Source: Spirochaetales bacterium (GTDB lineage Bacteria; Spirochaetota; Spirochaetia; JAGLYY01). Taken from it: 13,239 bases of DNA. The stretch covers positions 1 to 13,239 of the forward strand of contig JAGLYY010000467.1 in NCBI GenBank assembly GCA_023131935.1. The letters run 5' to 3'. The notes beneath the pieces are model-generated. The model saw nothing but the letters and a program-made list of their open reading frames with translations, made no database searches and was not told where the DNA came from. Below are positions 6,956-13,239 of the stretch, piece after piece (position 1 is the stretch's first letter; the number at the start of each line of letters is the position of its first letter). The position numbers were made by a program, and so were the translations under genes.

Positions 6956-8806
6956 TCAGAGTAATTTGGAACCGGTAAAGTATAAGAAAGTGGATTCATC
7001 AGCTTCTTCCATTTCAATCCATACCTTCATTCTTCCAGGGTCTCTATTATCCCAAAAGTAATAGGGAACAGCTTTAAAAGTCATTTTATTAATTGGATCG
7101 ACTACTGTAATTACTGTTATATTATCCTGATTATTATTGTCCTTTTCAACTAGGAATTGGATATTTTGACTGAATTTCAATTGATCAAAAATTCCTTTGT
7201 TATCCGTTTCTTCAAAACAATAAACTATTGGACCCCTCTGAATTGCGACTTTACCTATGTTTGCTTTTACTTCATCGATTGATCGAAGCGTTTCTACCGG
7301 CATATCAAGATTAAGAATAATTTCGTCACCAGTTTCCCAATTGTGTTTGATTCTAAGATAGCCTTTTTCAAATTCCAAATCCTTTATGAGTTGACTATTG
7401 ATACTGGCAGAAATGCTTTTACACCAACCGGGTATACGTAGCAATACTTCGAAATTTTCTTTTGCGGCCGGGAAAACCTTGATTGCTATTTTTCCATCCC
7501 ATGGATAATTTGTAATTTGCTCGATTTTTACAGAACCGTTTTTTAAGAGAATGTCCGCGTTGCTCTCTATATATAAATTAATCCATATCCGTTGGTCACA
7601 CACTGCGTATACATAGTTTCCTATTGACGGAATAAATCTCGCTATCTGGGTTGGGCAGCAGGAACAATCATACCACTCCTTCCTATGGTGCGTTCCATCT
7701 GATTCAATTGGATTGTCATAAAAGAATCGATCACCTTGTAAGCTGACACCGGAAAGCACTCCGTTATAAAGAGCTCTCTCTATAATATCCGCGTATTTAC
7801 TATCACCTGACATCAGATTCATTCGGTGGTTCCAGAAGACCATTCCCACGGACGCGCATGTTTCACAATAAGCTGTCTCATTAGGCAGATCAAAATCTTG
7901 CGTGAATCCTTCATTATATTTAGAAGGGCCTATCCCTCCTGTTATATACATATTACGCAAAACTACGTTCACCCACAGTTTCTCAAGGGTACTCAGATAC
8001 TCTACTTCTCCGGGTATCGCGGCGACATCCGCAATACCCGAATAGAGATACATAGCACGGACAGCATGTCCACTCACTTTCTCCATCTCCCTAACGGGTA
8101 TTTCATCCTGATAATAGCTCTTATCACCTTCCTTATCCCACCGGCCGCCTTTGCCATACCCATGACCCCGTTCATCTAACAGAAAACGGGCAAGTTCTAA
8201 ATAACTCTCTTTCCCGGTTTCGTGATAAAGCTTGATGAGAGCTAACTCGATTTCCTCATGCCCGGGAACCCAATGACGTTTTCCCGGTCCAAAAAGAGAA
8301 ACATAGTGATCTGCCATTCGGCACGCGACATTAAGAAGTAACTTTTTTCCTGTTGCTTTTTGATATGCTATTGCTGCCTCCATAAGATGACCACCGCAAT
8401 ACATCTCATGCTTATCCATATCCGTCCATTTTTTATCAAGCGCTGTCAGAGTGAAGTAAGAAGAGAGATATCCATCATCCTGTTGAGCTGCCGCTATCTT
8501 TTCAATAATATTATCAGCCTTTTTTTCAAGATCAGGATCCGGATGGTTCATCAGGGAATAAGCTATCCCCTCAATAACCTTATATACATCAGAATCATTG
8601 TAGAATATTCCTTCATACTCTCCTTTAATAAGCCCTGCCGCTTTTTCAAAATTAGTGATACGGCCAGTAGCCTCACATTTTTCCAGACAGATATTAAGAG
8701 TAACATCTTTATTTATCTTCTGTTTTTGTGCCCAAAATTTATCGACAAACCTTATCTGGGTAAAAGAAACTGCTGTTAATCCCTTGCTCATTATTTGTTC
8801 CTTCAT
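6956..8806 (-). CDS. GH127-family beta-L-arabinofuranosidase (DUF1680)
   Basis: A 616-residue glycoside hydrolase predicted to release L-arabinose from beta-L-arabinofuranosides by the unusual cysteine-nucleophile mechanism of GH127. All residues known from Bifidobacterium HypBA1 can be placed with identical spacing. Glu299 (in YNEGF) is the acid/base. Glu315 and Cys317 (CETC), with Cys383 and Cys384 (CSCCPTQ), are the zinc ligands, Cys383 being the nucleophile. The N-terminal two thirds is an alpha/alpha-barrel and the rest beta-rich. There is no signal peptide, so it acts in the cytoplasm on imported oligosaccharide. It is the last gene of the uptake operon, starting 6 bases after the permease stop. 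ATG 8806 has AAAGGA upstream. The in-frame ATG at 8791 has an even better placed AAGGA (7-base spacing) and is a real alternative start. Related DUF1680 enzymes act on other sugars, so the exact substrate is uncertain. Confidence 0.9.
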   Translation of the reverse strand: MKEQIMSKGLTAVSFTQIRFVDKFWAQKQKINKDVTLNICLEKCEATGRITNFEKAAGLIKGEYEGIFYNDSDVYKVIEGIAYSLMNHPDPDLEKKADNIIEKIAAAQQDDGYLSSYFTLTALDKKWTDMDKHEMYCGGHLMEAAIAYQKATGKKLLLNVACRMADHYVSLFGPGKRHWVPGHEEIELALIKLYHETGKESYLELARFLLDERGHGYGKGGRWDKEGDKSYYQDEIPVREMEKVSGHAVRAMYLYSGIADVAAIPGEVEYLSTLEKLWVNVVLRNMYITGGIGPSKYNEGFTQDFDLPNETAYCETCASVGMVFWNHRMNLMSGDSKYADIIERALYNGVLSGVSLQGDRFFYDNPIESDGTHHRKEWYDCSCCPTQIARFIPSIGNYVYAVCDQRIWINLYIESNADILLKNGSVKIEQITNYPWDGKIAIKVFPAAKENFEVLLRIPGWCKSISASINSQLIKDLEFEKGYLRIKHNWETGDEIILNLDMPVETLRSIDEVKANIGKVAIQRGPIVYCFEETDNKGIFDQLKFSQNIQFLVEKDNNNQDNITVITVVDPINKMTFKAVPYYFWDNRDPGRMKVWIEMEEADESTFLYFTGSKLL

Positions 8807-8812
8807 GCTTAT

Positions 8813-9649
8813 CTATCCTTTTAAACCTGTCATGGCGATGCCTTCAATGAAGTATTTTTGTCCAATAAAAAAGATTATAATAGCCGGAAATACCACTACT
8901 GTGGATGCGGCCATTAGTAAATGCCACTGCGCGTTATAGAGACCTTTAAATGATTCCAAACCTATTGCTAACGTATATTTTATCTCACTATTCAGATATA
9001 CAAGCGGTCCAAGAAAATCATTCCAGCAATTAAGGAAGGTAAATAATCCAACTACAATGAGAGCGGGCCGTGTTAATGGCATTATGATTTTTGAATAAAT
9101 AGTAAAAAAACCGGCCCCATCAATCAACGCGGCTTCATCAAGTTCTCCAGGTATCGTCAGATAAAACTGACGCAGAAGGAAAATATTAAAAGCCCCTCCT
9201 CCAAACCATGCTGGAATAATTAATGGATAATAAGTATCAATTGCCCCTAAAAAACTCCATCCCAGATACGTTGGGATAAGTGTAACCGCGTAAGGCAGCA
9301 TCATGCTGGATAGAAGAATGCCGAATACTAAATCTCTATGCGGCCACTTCAATCTGGCAAAACTGTAGGCAGAAACAGAACTGCTTAAGATAGTGCCGGT
9401 AATAGTAAAAACCACAATGAAAACAGTATTCAGGAAATACCGTCCAAAAGGTAAAATCGTAAGCGCTTCGGAATAATTAGTGAACTTAACGGGTGCGGGA
9501 AACCACATTGGAGGCATTTCAAATATCTGCACAAGACCCATCAAGGAACTGCGAAGCAACCAATAGAAAGGCAGAAGACAGAATATCGAGATAGCGGCTA
9601 AAAACAGATATAAAACTGTCTTTTCTAATGATCGGCTGTTACCATTCAT
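8813..9649 (-). CDS. Sugar ABC transporter permease, MalG type
   Basis: A 278-residue inner-membrane protein of the carbohydrate uptake transporter-1 family. About six hydrophobic helices are seen, the first at 11-32. The cytoplasmic EAA loop that docks the ATPase is clear at about 172-196 (EAALIDGAGFFTIYSKIIMP). The C-terminus is the usual short FIEGIAMTGLKG of MalG-type subunits. It pairs with the MalF-type permease upstream, whose stop codon abuts this ATG directly (0-base gap). GAGGGGGG in front of the ATG is a strong ribosome site. With the binding protein it would import an arabinose-containing oligosaccharide. No ATPase gene lies in the cluster. Confidence 0.93.
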   Translation of the reverse strand: MNGNSRSLEKTVLYLFLAAISIFCLLPFYWLLRSSLMGLVQIFEMPPMWFPAPVKFTNYSEALTILPFGRYFLNTVFIVVFTITGTILSSSVSAYSFARLKWPHRDLVFGILLSSMMLPYAVTLIPTYLGWSFLGAIDTYYPLIIPAWFGGGAFNIFLLRQFYLTIPGELDEAALIDGAGFFTIYSKIIMPLTRPALIVVGLFTFLNCWNDFLGPLVYLNSEIKYTLAIGLESFKGLYNAQWHLLMAASTVVVFPAIIIFFIGQKYFIEGIAMTGLKG

Positions 9650-10594
9650 CTATCTGCCCCCCTCGGTATGCACCCATTCTTTCGATGTTTTAAAAATTAG
9701 TAATGTTAACAGGGCAATAATAATGAATAATATCCAGCCTATCGCGCAGGCATTTGCCATTTTTGAAAATTTAAATGCTGTTCGATATAAATAGAAAGTA
9801 TAGAAAAGGCTGGCATTGTTCGGCCCCCCTTCTGTCATGATATATGCCTGAGTGAATACCTGAAAACCGTATATAAACCCAATAACAAGATTGAAGAAGA
9901 TTGTTGGTGTCATTAGAGGTATTGTTATATAAAACAGTTTATGAACAGATTTACCTCCATCAAGTTCAACCGACTCATACAGTTGTTTGGGAATACCCTG
10001 AAGTCCAGCCAGGAAGATTATCATTGTTCCTCCGCTTGTCCATAAACTCATTAGAACAATAGAGGGAATAACCGTTTTTTCATCATATATCCACATCCCG
10101 GGCGGAAGATGTAAAACACGCAAAATTGTATTAATAAGTCCCAGATCAGGATTGAACAGCCACAACCAAATCATAGATGAAGCAACAACAGGAATGAGTG
10201 TCGGCAGGTAGAATATGGTCCTGAAAATTGCCTTCCCCCTGATGCTTTCATTATTCAATAGGACCGCCATAAAAAAAGCAAATATTAAACATAGCGGTGT
10301 ACTTAAGAGAACGTAATAGGTTGTAACTCCTAGTGCTTTATAAAAAAACGGATCTGTACCATTTAACAGTTTTACATAATTTTCCAAGCCAATAAATCGC
10401 ATTTTATTGACAAGGGCATAGTCAGTAAAACTCATGCCAAGACTGGCTATCATTGGGATGAAAATGAATAATAGAAACCCAAAAATAGCCGGAGAGGCAA
10501 ATAAAACTCCTATTAACGCTTCTTGTTTCTTGGTTCTTGCAAGGCTTTTCAAATGCCGTTTCCCACTTCCTGTAAGAGTCAATAAATTTCTCAT
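9650..10594 (-). CDS. Sugar ABC transporter permease, MalF/UgpA type
   Basis: A 314-residue inner-membrane permease. Hydrophobic helices appear at about 28-50, 90-113, 127-147, 176-198, 229-250 and 282-302. The EAA loop reads YESVELDGGKSVHKLFYITI, then PLMTP (206-230), and the MTEGGPNN motif (253-260) is typical of MalF-type subunits. The start is set at ATG 10594 because GGTGGAG lies 6 bases ahead. A GTG at 10606 opens the frame further but falls inside that ribosome site. It follows the binding-protein gene after a 68-base gap holding a strong hairpin and is fused end-to-end with the MalG-type gene. The partner ATPase is not encoded in the window. Confidence 0.92.
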   Translation of the reverse strand: MRNLLTLTGSGKRHLKSLARTKKQEALIGVLFASPAIFGFLLFIFIPMIASLGMSFTDYALVNKMRFIGLENYVKLLNGTDPFFYKALGVTTYYVLLSTPLCLIFAFFMAVLLNNESIRGKAIFRTIFYLPTLIPVVASSMIWLWLFNPDLGLINTILRVLHLPPGMWIYDEKTVIPSIVLMSLWTSGGTMIIFLAGLQGIPKQLYESVELDGGKSVHKLFYITIPLMTPTIFFNLVIGFIYGFQVFTQAYIMTEGGPNNASLFYTFYLYRTAFKFSKMANACAIGWILFIIIALLTLLIFKTSKEWVHTEGGR

Positions 10595-10615
10595 ATTTAA
10601 CTCCACCCTGAATAT

Positions 10616-10650
10616 AATCTGTCAGCCATATACATTACGGCTGACAGATT
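10616..10650 (-). other. Intercistronic hairpin between binding-protein and permease genes
   Basis: AATCTGTCAGCC (10616-10627) and GGCTGACAGATT (10639-10650) are perfect 12-bp arms around an 11-base loop. On the minus strand no T-run follows, so it is not a standard terminator. It occupies the place where maltose-type operons carry stem-loops that protect the upstream binding-protein message. A role in giving more binding protein than permease is inferred by that analogy. Confidence 0.6.
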
Positions 10651-10662
10651 GAAACATTCGTC

Positions 10663-12030
10663 TTAAAGCCCATACCTGCCTATCACGAGGGTATTGGCCT
10701 TCTCTTCAATTTCTTCCAAAGCTTGCCTGGCGGTCTTTTTCCCCAGCCATACCGGTGCTAATGCCGGATTGACCAGATTGTTTAATTCACCCCAGTTCAT
10801 TACATAATATTCTACACCAGGGACACCATTCTTCATGGTTTGTCTCATAATCGCGTCTCTATATCCTTCCGGATGAGCAGGATTTTCCTCTGCCCATTTC
10901 CCGACAAGCTCTGGTTCCGTATACCAATTTTTCAAGAGAGGCATCCACAACCCCCCGGCCATCAGATTCAAAACGCTTTGCGGATTGGCGAGATATTTGT
11001 AAAAAAGCCACGCTTCTTCCGGATGGTCGGTGGAGGAGAAAATTACCGTTGGCGCTCCCAAAACAAGAGTTACACTCTTTTTCAGTTTTGGTAACACTCC
11101 CACGCCGAAATTCAGTCCGCTTGCGCCAAGATCCAACAGGCACCACTGGCCATCCTGTTTCATTGCGACTTTCTTTGTTTGCAGACCGGCAGCCCCTCCC
11201 GGAATATTCTTTGCTTGTACAGGAGAGGGTGAAACATGATAAACGTTTATTAAATCCGCGAGTTTCTGTATCGCGTCTATAGCCTCAGGCCGCGTTAGAG
11301 CAAATCGGGTCCCATCTTCTGAAATGTAATCGCCACCGTTGGAATATACCATGGTCATATAATGCGCGTACCAGGTGCTGAATTGAAAACCAAACTGTTT
11401 AATATTCTCCGAATCAAAATTGGGTGAAAGCGCGTTGTTTCCATTTTGATCTATTGTAAGCTGTCGCGTTATATTAACAAATTCATCCCACGTCCACGCG
11501 TCCTCAGCTTTTGTCGGAGGAAGAGGCACACCTGCTTCTTCAAACATATCAACGTTGTAAAAAAGCGCCATGGACTCAACTGCCGAATTTGTTCCGAAGC
11601 TCTTTCCTGGTGCCCAGTTATACCAGATACTGTCCAGAAAATCAGACTTACTCATTTCCGGGTCCGTAGCTATAAGGTCGTAAATATTATACAGTTTGTT
11701 TTCCGCCGCCCAGGGGAAAGCCTGACCAATGTTCAAGTACGCGATATCCGGCTCTGTTCCTCCGGCTATCATAGTAGCCATCTTGGTATCATAATCCCCC
11801 GCGATGTGCTGAGCCTCTACTCTAATCCAGTCATAGGTATTCTCAAATCCTTTCATTGCGTCAACAACCGCTGTTTTTTCATTAGGACTTCCCCAGTAGG
11901 TGAATTTCAAAGTAACAACCTCTTTCGCACCCTTTTCTCCGGTCACTTCCTGATCACCTCCCGCGCTTACTGTAGATACCAACGCGAAAAGCAGAGCAAT
12001 CAGCCCAATCCAAAATACTGCCTTTTTCAT
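10663..12030 (-). CDS. Sugar ABC transporter substrate-binding protein (SBP_bac_1 family)
   Basis: A 455-residue secreted solute-binding protein that would capture the sugar outside the inner membrane and deliver it to the two permeases. A Sec signal peptide is clear: KK, a hydrophobic core to about residue 20, and a VSA cleavage site near 23. No cysteine follows, so it is not a lipoprotein and should be free in a periplasm. The mature start LKFTYWGSPNEKTAVVDAMK and the segment TMIAGGTEPDIAYLN (91-105) are typical of cluster-1 carbohydrate-binding proteins. So are AWTWDEFVNITRQLT and the C-terminal APTVIFSSTDHPEEAWLFYK. GGGAG lies a few bases before the ATG. It is the first structural gene after the repressor, has its own operator, and has two hairpins in its leader. 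Ligand identity, probably an arabinofuranosyl oligosaccharide, is inferred only from the GH127 gene downstream. Confidence 0.93.
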   Translation of the reverse strand: MKKAVFWIGLIALLFALVSTVSAGGDQEVTGEKGAKEVVTLKFTYWGSPNEKTAVVDAMKGFENTYDWIRVEAQHIAGDYDTKMATMIAGGTEPDIAYLNIGQAFPWAAENKLYNIYDLIATDPEMSKSDFLDSIWYNWAPGKSFGTNSAVESMALFYNVDMFEEAGVPLPPTKAEDAWTWDEFVNITRQLTIDQNGNNALSPNFDSENIKQFGFQFSTWYAHYMTMVYSNGGDYISEDGTRFALTRPEAIDAIQKLADLINVYHVSPSPVQAKNIPGGAAGLQTKKVAMKQDGQWCLLDLGASGLNFGVGVLPKLKKSVTLVLGAPTVIFSSTDHPEEAWLFYKYLANPQSVLNLMAGGLWMPLLKNWYTEPELVGKWAEENPAHPEGYRDAIMRQTMKNGVPGVEYYVMNWGELNNLVNPALAPVWLGKKTARQALEEIEEKANTLVIGRYGL

Positions 12031-12046
12031 GAGTTTCTCCCTTTTT

Positions 12047-12075
12047 GAAGATTTCCAATCTACGCAGAAATCTTC
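12047..12075 (-). other. Leader inverted repeat next to the binding-protein ribosome site
   Basis: GAAGATTTC (12047-12055) and GAAATCTTC (12067-12075) are perfect 9-bp arms with an 11-base loop. The structure ends about six bases before the GGGAG ribosome site of the binding-protein gene. It could stabilise the 5' end of the message or modulate translation. It could instead be a protein site on DNA. No further evidence separates these. Confidence 0.45.
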
Positions 12076-12087
12076 TTAATTTAACTA

Positions 12088-12104
12088 CTGCGGCAACGCC
12101 GCAG
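12088..12104 (-). other. GC-rich hairpin in the binding-protein leader
   Basis: CTGCGGC and GCCGCAG form a perfect 7-bp stem with a 3-base loop, inside an otherwise AT-rich leader. No T-run follows on either strand, so it is unlikely to be a simple terminator for the repressor gene. It lies just after the predicted start point of the binding-protein transcript. Confidence 0.4.
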
Positions 12105-12118
12105 GTCTAAACCCCAGA

Positions 12119-12147
12119 ATATTAGAAACGTTTCTAAATAAAGATAA
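12119..12147 (-). promoter_or_regulatory. Possible promoter of the sugar-uptake operon
   Basis: On the minus strand TAATAT (12119-12124) is a fair -10, with TTATCT (12142-12147) a weak -35 at 17 bases. The palindromic operator (12122-12137) overlaps the -10 and most of the spacer, the arrangement expected for repression by a LacI-type protein. The poor -35 keeps confidence low. Confidence 0.4.
12122..12137. promoter_or_regulatory. LacI-family operator in front of the binding-protein gene
   Basis: TTAGAAACGTTTCTAA is a perfect 16-bp palindrome with the central CG typical of LacI-family operators. The same 16 bases recur in front of the repressor gene (within 13156-13175). It lies between the repressor stop and the binding-protein start, so it probably controls the uptake and hydrolysis genes. 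Confidence 0.8.
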
Positions 12148-12156
12148 AAAAATCCA

Positions 12157-13143
12157 TCATCCACTTGATTGTCTCACGATCAATTCACAGTTAAGATTAT
12201 GCGCACTATTGTGCCCTGAATAAGTGTTGTTTATTCGGGAGAACAGGGTCTCAACAGCTACGACTCCAATTTCCTTTAATGGCATAGCCACAGTTGTCAT
12301 TGGCGGTCTAACATATCTGGTGTATGCTTCATTGTCAAAACCTACAACTGCAATGTCTTCAGGAATCTTCAAACCCAGATCAAGGGCGGCATTATATACA
12401 GATATGGCAATTGCATCACTGAAACAAAAAATTGCCGTGGGCTTGTTTTTCATTGTTAATAATGCTCTGGAAACCTGATAATTGTGTTCCATACTGAAGA
12501 AATGGCCTGTTGCAATAATTCCTGTATCAGCAGTAATTTCATTTTCCACCAGGGCTTTTTTATATCCCTCCAATCGATCATTAGTTGCCTTCCATCCTTC
12601 ATTCCCTGTTATACAACCTATTCTTCTATGACCTTTTTCAATAAGATGTTGTGTCGCAATGTAACCGCCCTGCACATCATTGGGGGTGATACAGAATTCT
12701 TTATTGGCTTCATTATTGCAGTATGCGAGTACGATAGGTATATCACTGGAAAAATCATCTATAAGCACTTCTGTCCTGTCATCTATATATATAACTCCTT
12801 CAACCTGATGGCTTGCTAAAAGATCAATAGCCTGTTTGGAATTGTCTGTTGTATTAAACAGTAATAAATTATAGTTTCTTCGTGAACACTCATCGCTTAT
12901 GGATGCAACTATCTTTCTATCTGCGCCGAGACTTTGCAAATTACTAAGCAGTCCTATTAATCTTGTCTTTCTCTGTTTCAAATTTCGCGCTACGGCATTC
13001 GGTTTGTAATTGTATTTTTCAACAAGATCAAGAATCCTTCTCTTTTTTTCTTCACTGACAGATCCATTGCCATTGATTGCGTAAGAGACTGCAGAAACTG
13101 CAACACCGGCTTCTTTGGCAATATCCTTCATTGTTATCAACAA
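12157..13143 (-). CDS. LacI-family transcriptional repressor of the sugar operon
   Basis: A 328-residue DNA-binding regulator. The N-terminal helix-turn-helix is clear (TMKDIAKEAGVAVSAVSYAI, residues 4-23), followed by the hinge YNYKPNAVARNLKQ (about 45-58). Then comes a periplasmic-binding-protein-like sugar-sensing domain ending in the family signature PEDIAVVGFDN (about 265-275). GAGG stands 5 bases before the TTG at 13143, whereas the ATG at 13131 has no ribosome site at usable distance and would cut into the usual N-terminus. A TTG start is therefore preferred; the adjacent TTG at 13140 is possible. Identical palindromes sit over its own promoter region and before the binding-protein gene, implying autoregulation and control of the downstream genes. 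The inducer is presumably the imported arabinoside or a product of it. Confidence 0.93.
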   Translation of the reverse strand: MLITMKDIAKEAGVAVSAVSYAINGNGSVSEEKKRRILDLVEKYNYKPNAVARNLKQRKTRLIGLLSNLQSLGADRKIVASISDECSRRNYNLLLFNTTDNSKQAIDLLASHQVEGVIYIDDRTEVLIDDFSSDIPIVLAYCNNEANKEFCITPNDVQGGYIATQHLIEKGHRRIGCITGNEGWKATNDRLEGYKKALVENEITADTGIIATGHFFSMEHNYQVSRALLTMKNKPTAIFCFSDAIAISVYNAALDLGLKIPEDIAVVGFDNEAYTRYVRPPMTTVAMPLKEIGVVAVETLFSRINNTYSGHNSAHNLNCELIVRQSSG

Positions 13144-13155
13144 ACTATCCTCAAC

Positions 13156-13175
13156 AATTAGAAACGTTTCTAATT
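13156..13175. promoter_or_regulatory. LacI-family operator in front of the repressor gene
   Basis: AATTAGAAACGTTTCTAATT is a perfect 20-bp palindrome containing the same 16-bp core as 12122-12137. It begins directly after the predicted transcription start of the repressor gene and ends next to its ribosome site, so binding should block its own expression. Confidence 0.82.
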
Positions 13176-13184
13176 CTGGTTATG

Positions 13185-13212
13185 ATTTTAACATAAAATA
13201 TGGGGGAGTCAA
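13185..13212 (-). promoter_or_regulatory. Promoter of the LacI-family repressor gene
   Basis: On the minus strand TTGACT (13207-13212) and TAAAAT (13185-13190) are separated by 16 bases. The start point would fall near 13178, immediately before the 20-bp operator. The remaining bases to the window end are AT-rich and show no gene. Confidence 0.6.
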
Positions 13213-13239
13213 GAAAGAAATCAACAAAAAACAACAAAA

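Noticed and set aside
7282..7297. Operator-like GAAGCGTTTCTA inside the hydrolase gene
   Set aside because: About 12 of 16 positions match, but it is within coding sequence and the symmetry is broken. Chance is likely, though an auxiliary site cannot be excluded.
10595..10606. GTG start at 10606 for the MalF-type permease
   Set aside because: The GTG is part of the GGTGGAG ribosome site that serves the ATG at 10594.
11446..12048. 200-codon + strand open frame opposite the binding-protein gene
   Set aside because: It is antisense to a well-recognised gene, with no ribosome site and no family resemblance.
1..13239. CRISPR array, tRNA, rRNA or phage genes
   Set aside because: No regularly spaced repeats, no recognisable tRNA or rRNA stretches and no phage structural or integrase genes were seen.

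Overview
The window looks like a chromosomal segment of a moderately AT-rich, diderm bacterium. The sugar-binding protein has a Sec signal peptide ending in Ser-Ala-Gly-Gly with no lipobox. That style, a LacI-controlled sugar ABC operon and the large PEP-carboxykinase-like protein would fit Spirochaetota. This taxonomic guess is an inference from gene style and was not tested by any search.

Left part (1-2156): an apparently solitary DNA cytosine-5 methyltransferase lies on the + strand with all diagnostic motifs. No restriction endonuclease is visible. The first ~260 bases hold no convincing gene, only a minus-strand stretch that may be decayed coding sequence. After the methyltransferase comes a 452-bp internally deleted ISL3-family insertion sequence (1697-2148). 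It keeps both terminal inverted repeats and near-perfect 8-bp target duplications. Its transposase is reduced to three out-of-register fragments.

Middle-left (2113-3151, minus strand): two small genes in tandem share the same C-terminal four-cysteine module (CxxC, then HGxCPxC). In one it is fused to a PAS domain, in the other to two membrane helices. The ISL3 insertion replaced the natural last codons of the membrane gene.

Centre (3245-6691, minus strand): one 1148-residue gene resembles the unusually large pyrophosphate-type PEP carboxykinases. It has a Gly-rich, P-loop-like motif and its own good sigma-70-type promoter.

Right part (6956-13143, minus strand): a sugar uptake and hydrolysis cluster. 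In transcription order it encodes a LacI-family repressor, a periplasmic sugar-binding protein, two ABC permeases and a cytoplasmic GH127-family beta-L-arabinofuranosidase whose known active-site residues are all present. Two copies of the same palindrome (core TTAGAAACGTTTCTAA) lie in front of the repressor gene and in front of the binding-protein gene. They predict a self-regulating local regulon induced by an arabinofuranoside-type sugar. No ABC ATPase is present, so a shared MsmK/UgpC-type ATPase encoded elsewhere is probably used. Hairpins sit in the binding-protein leader, between the binding-protein and permease genes, and after the hydrolase (likely terminator).
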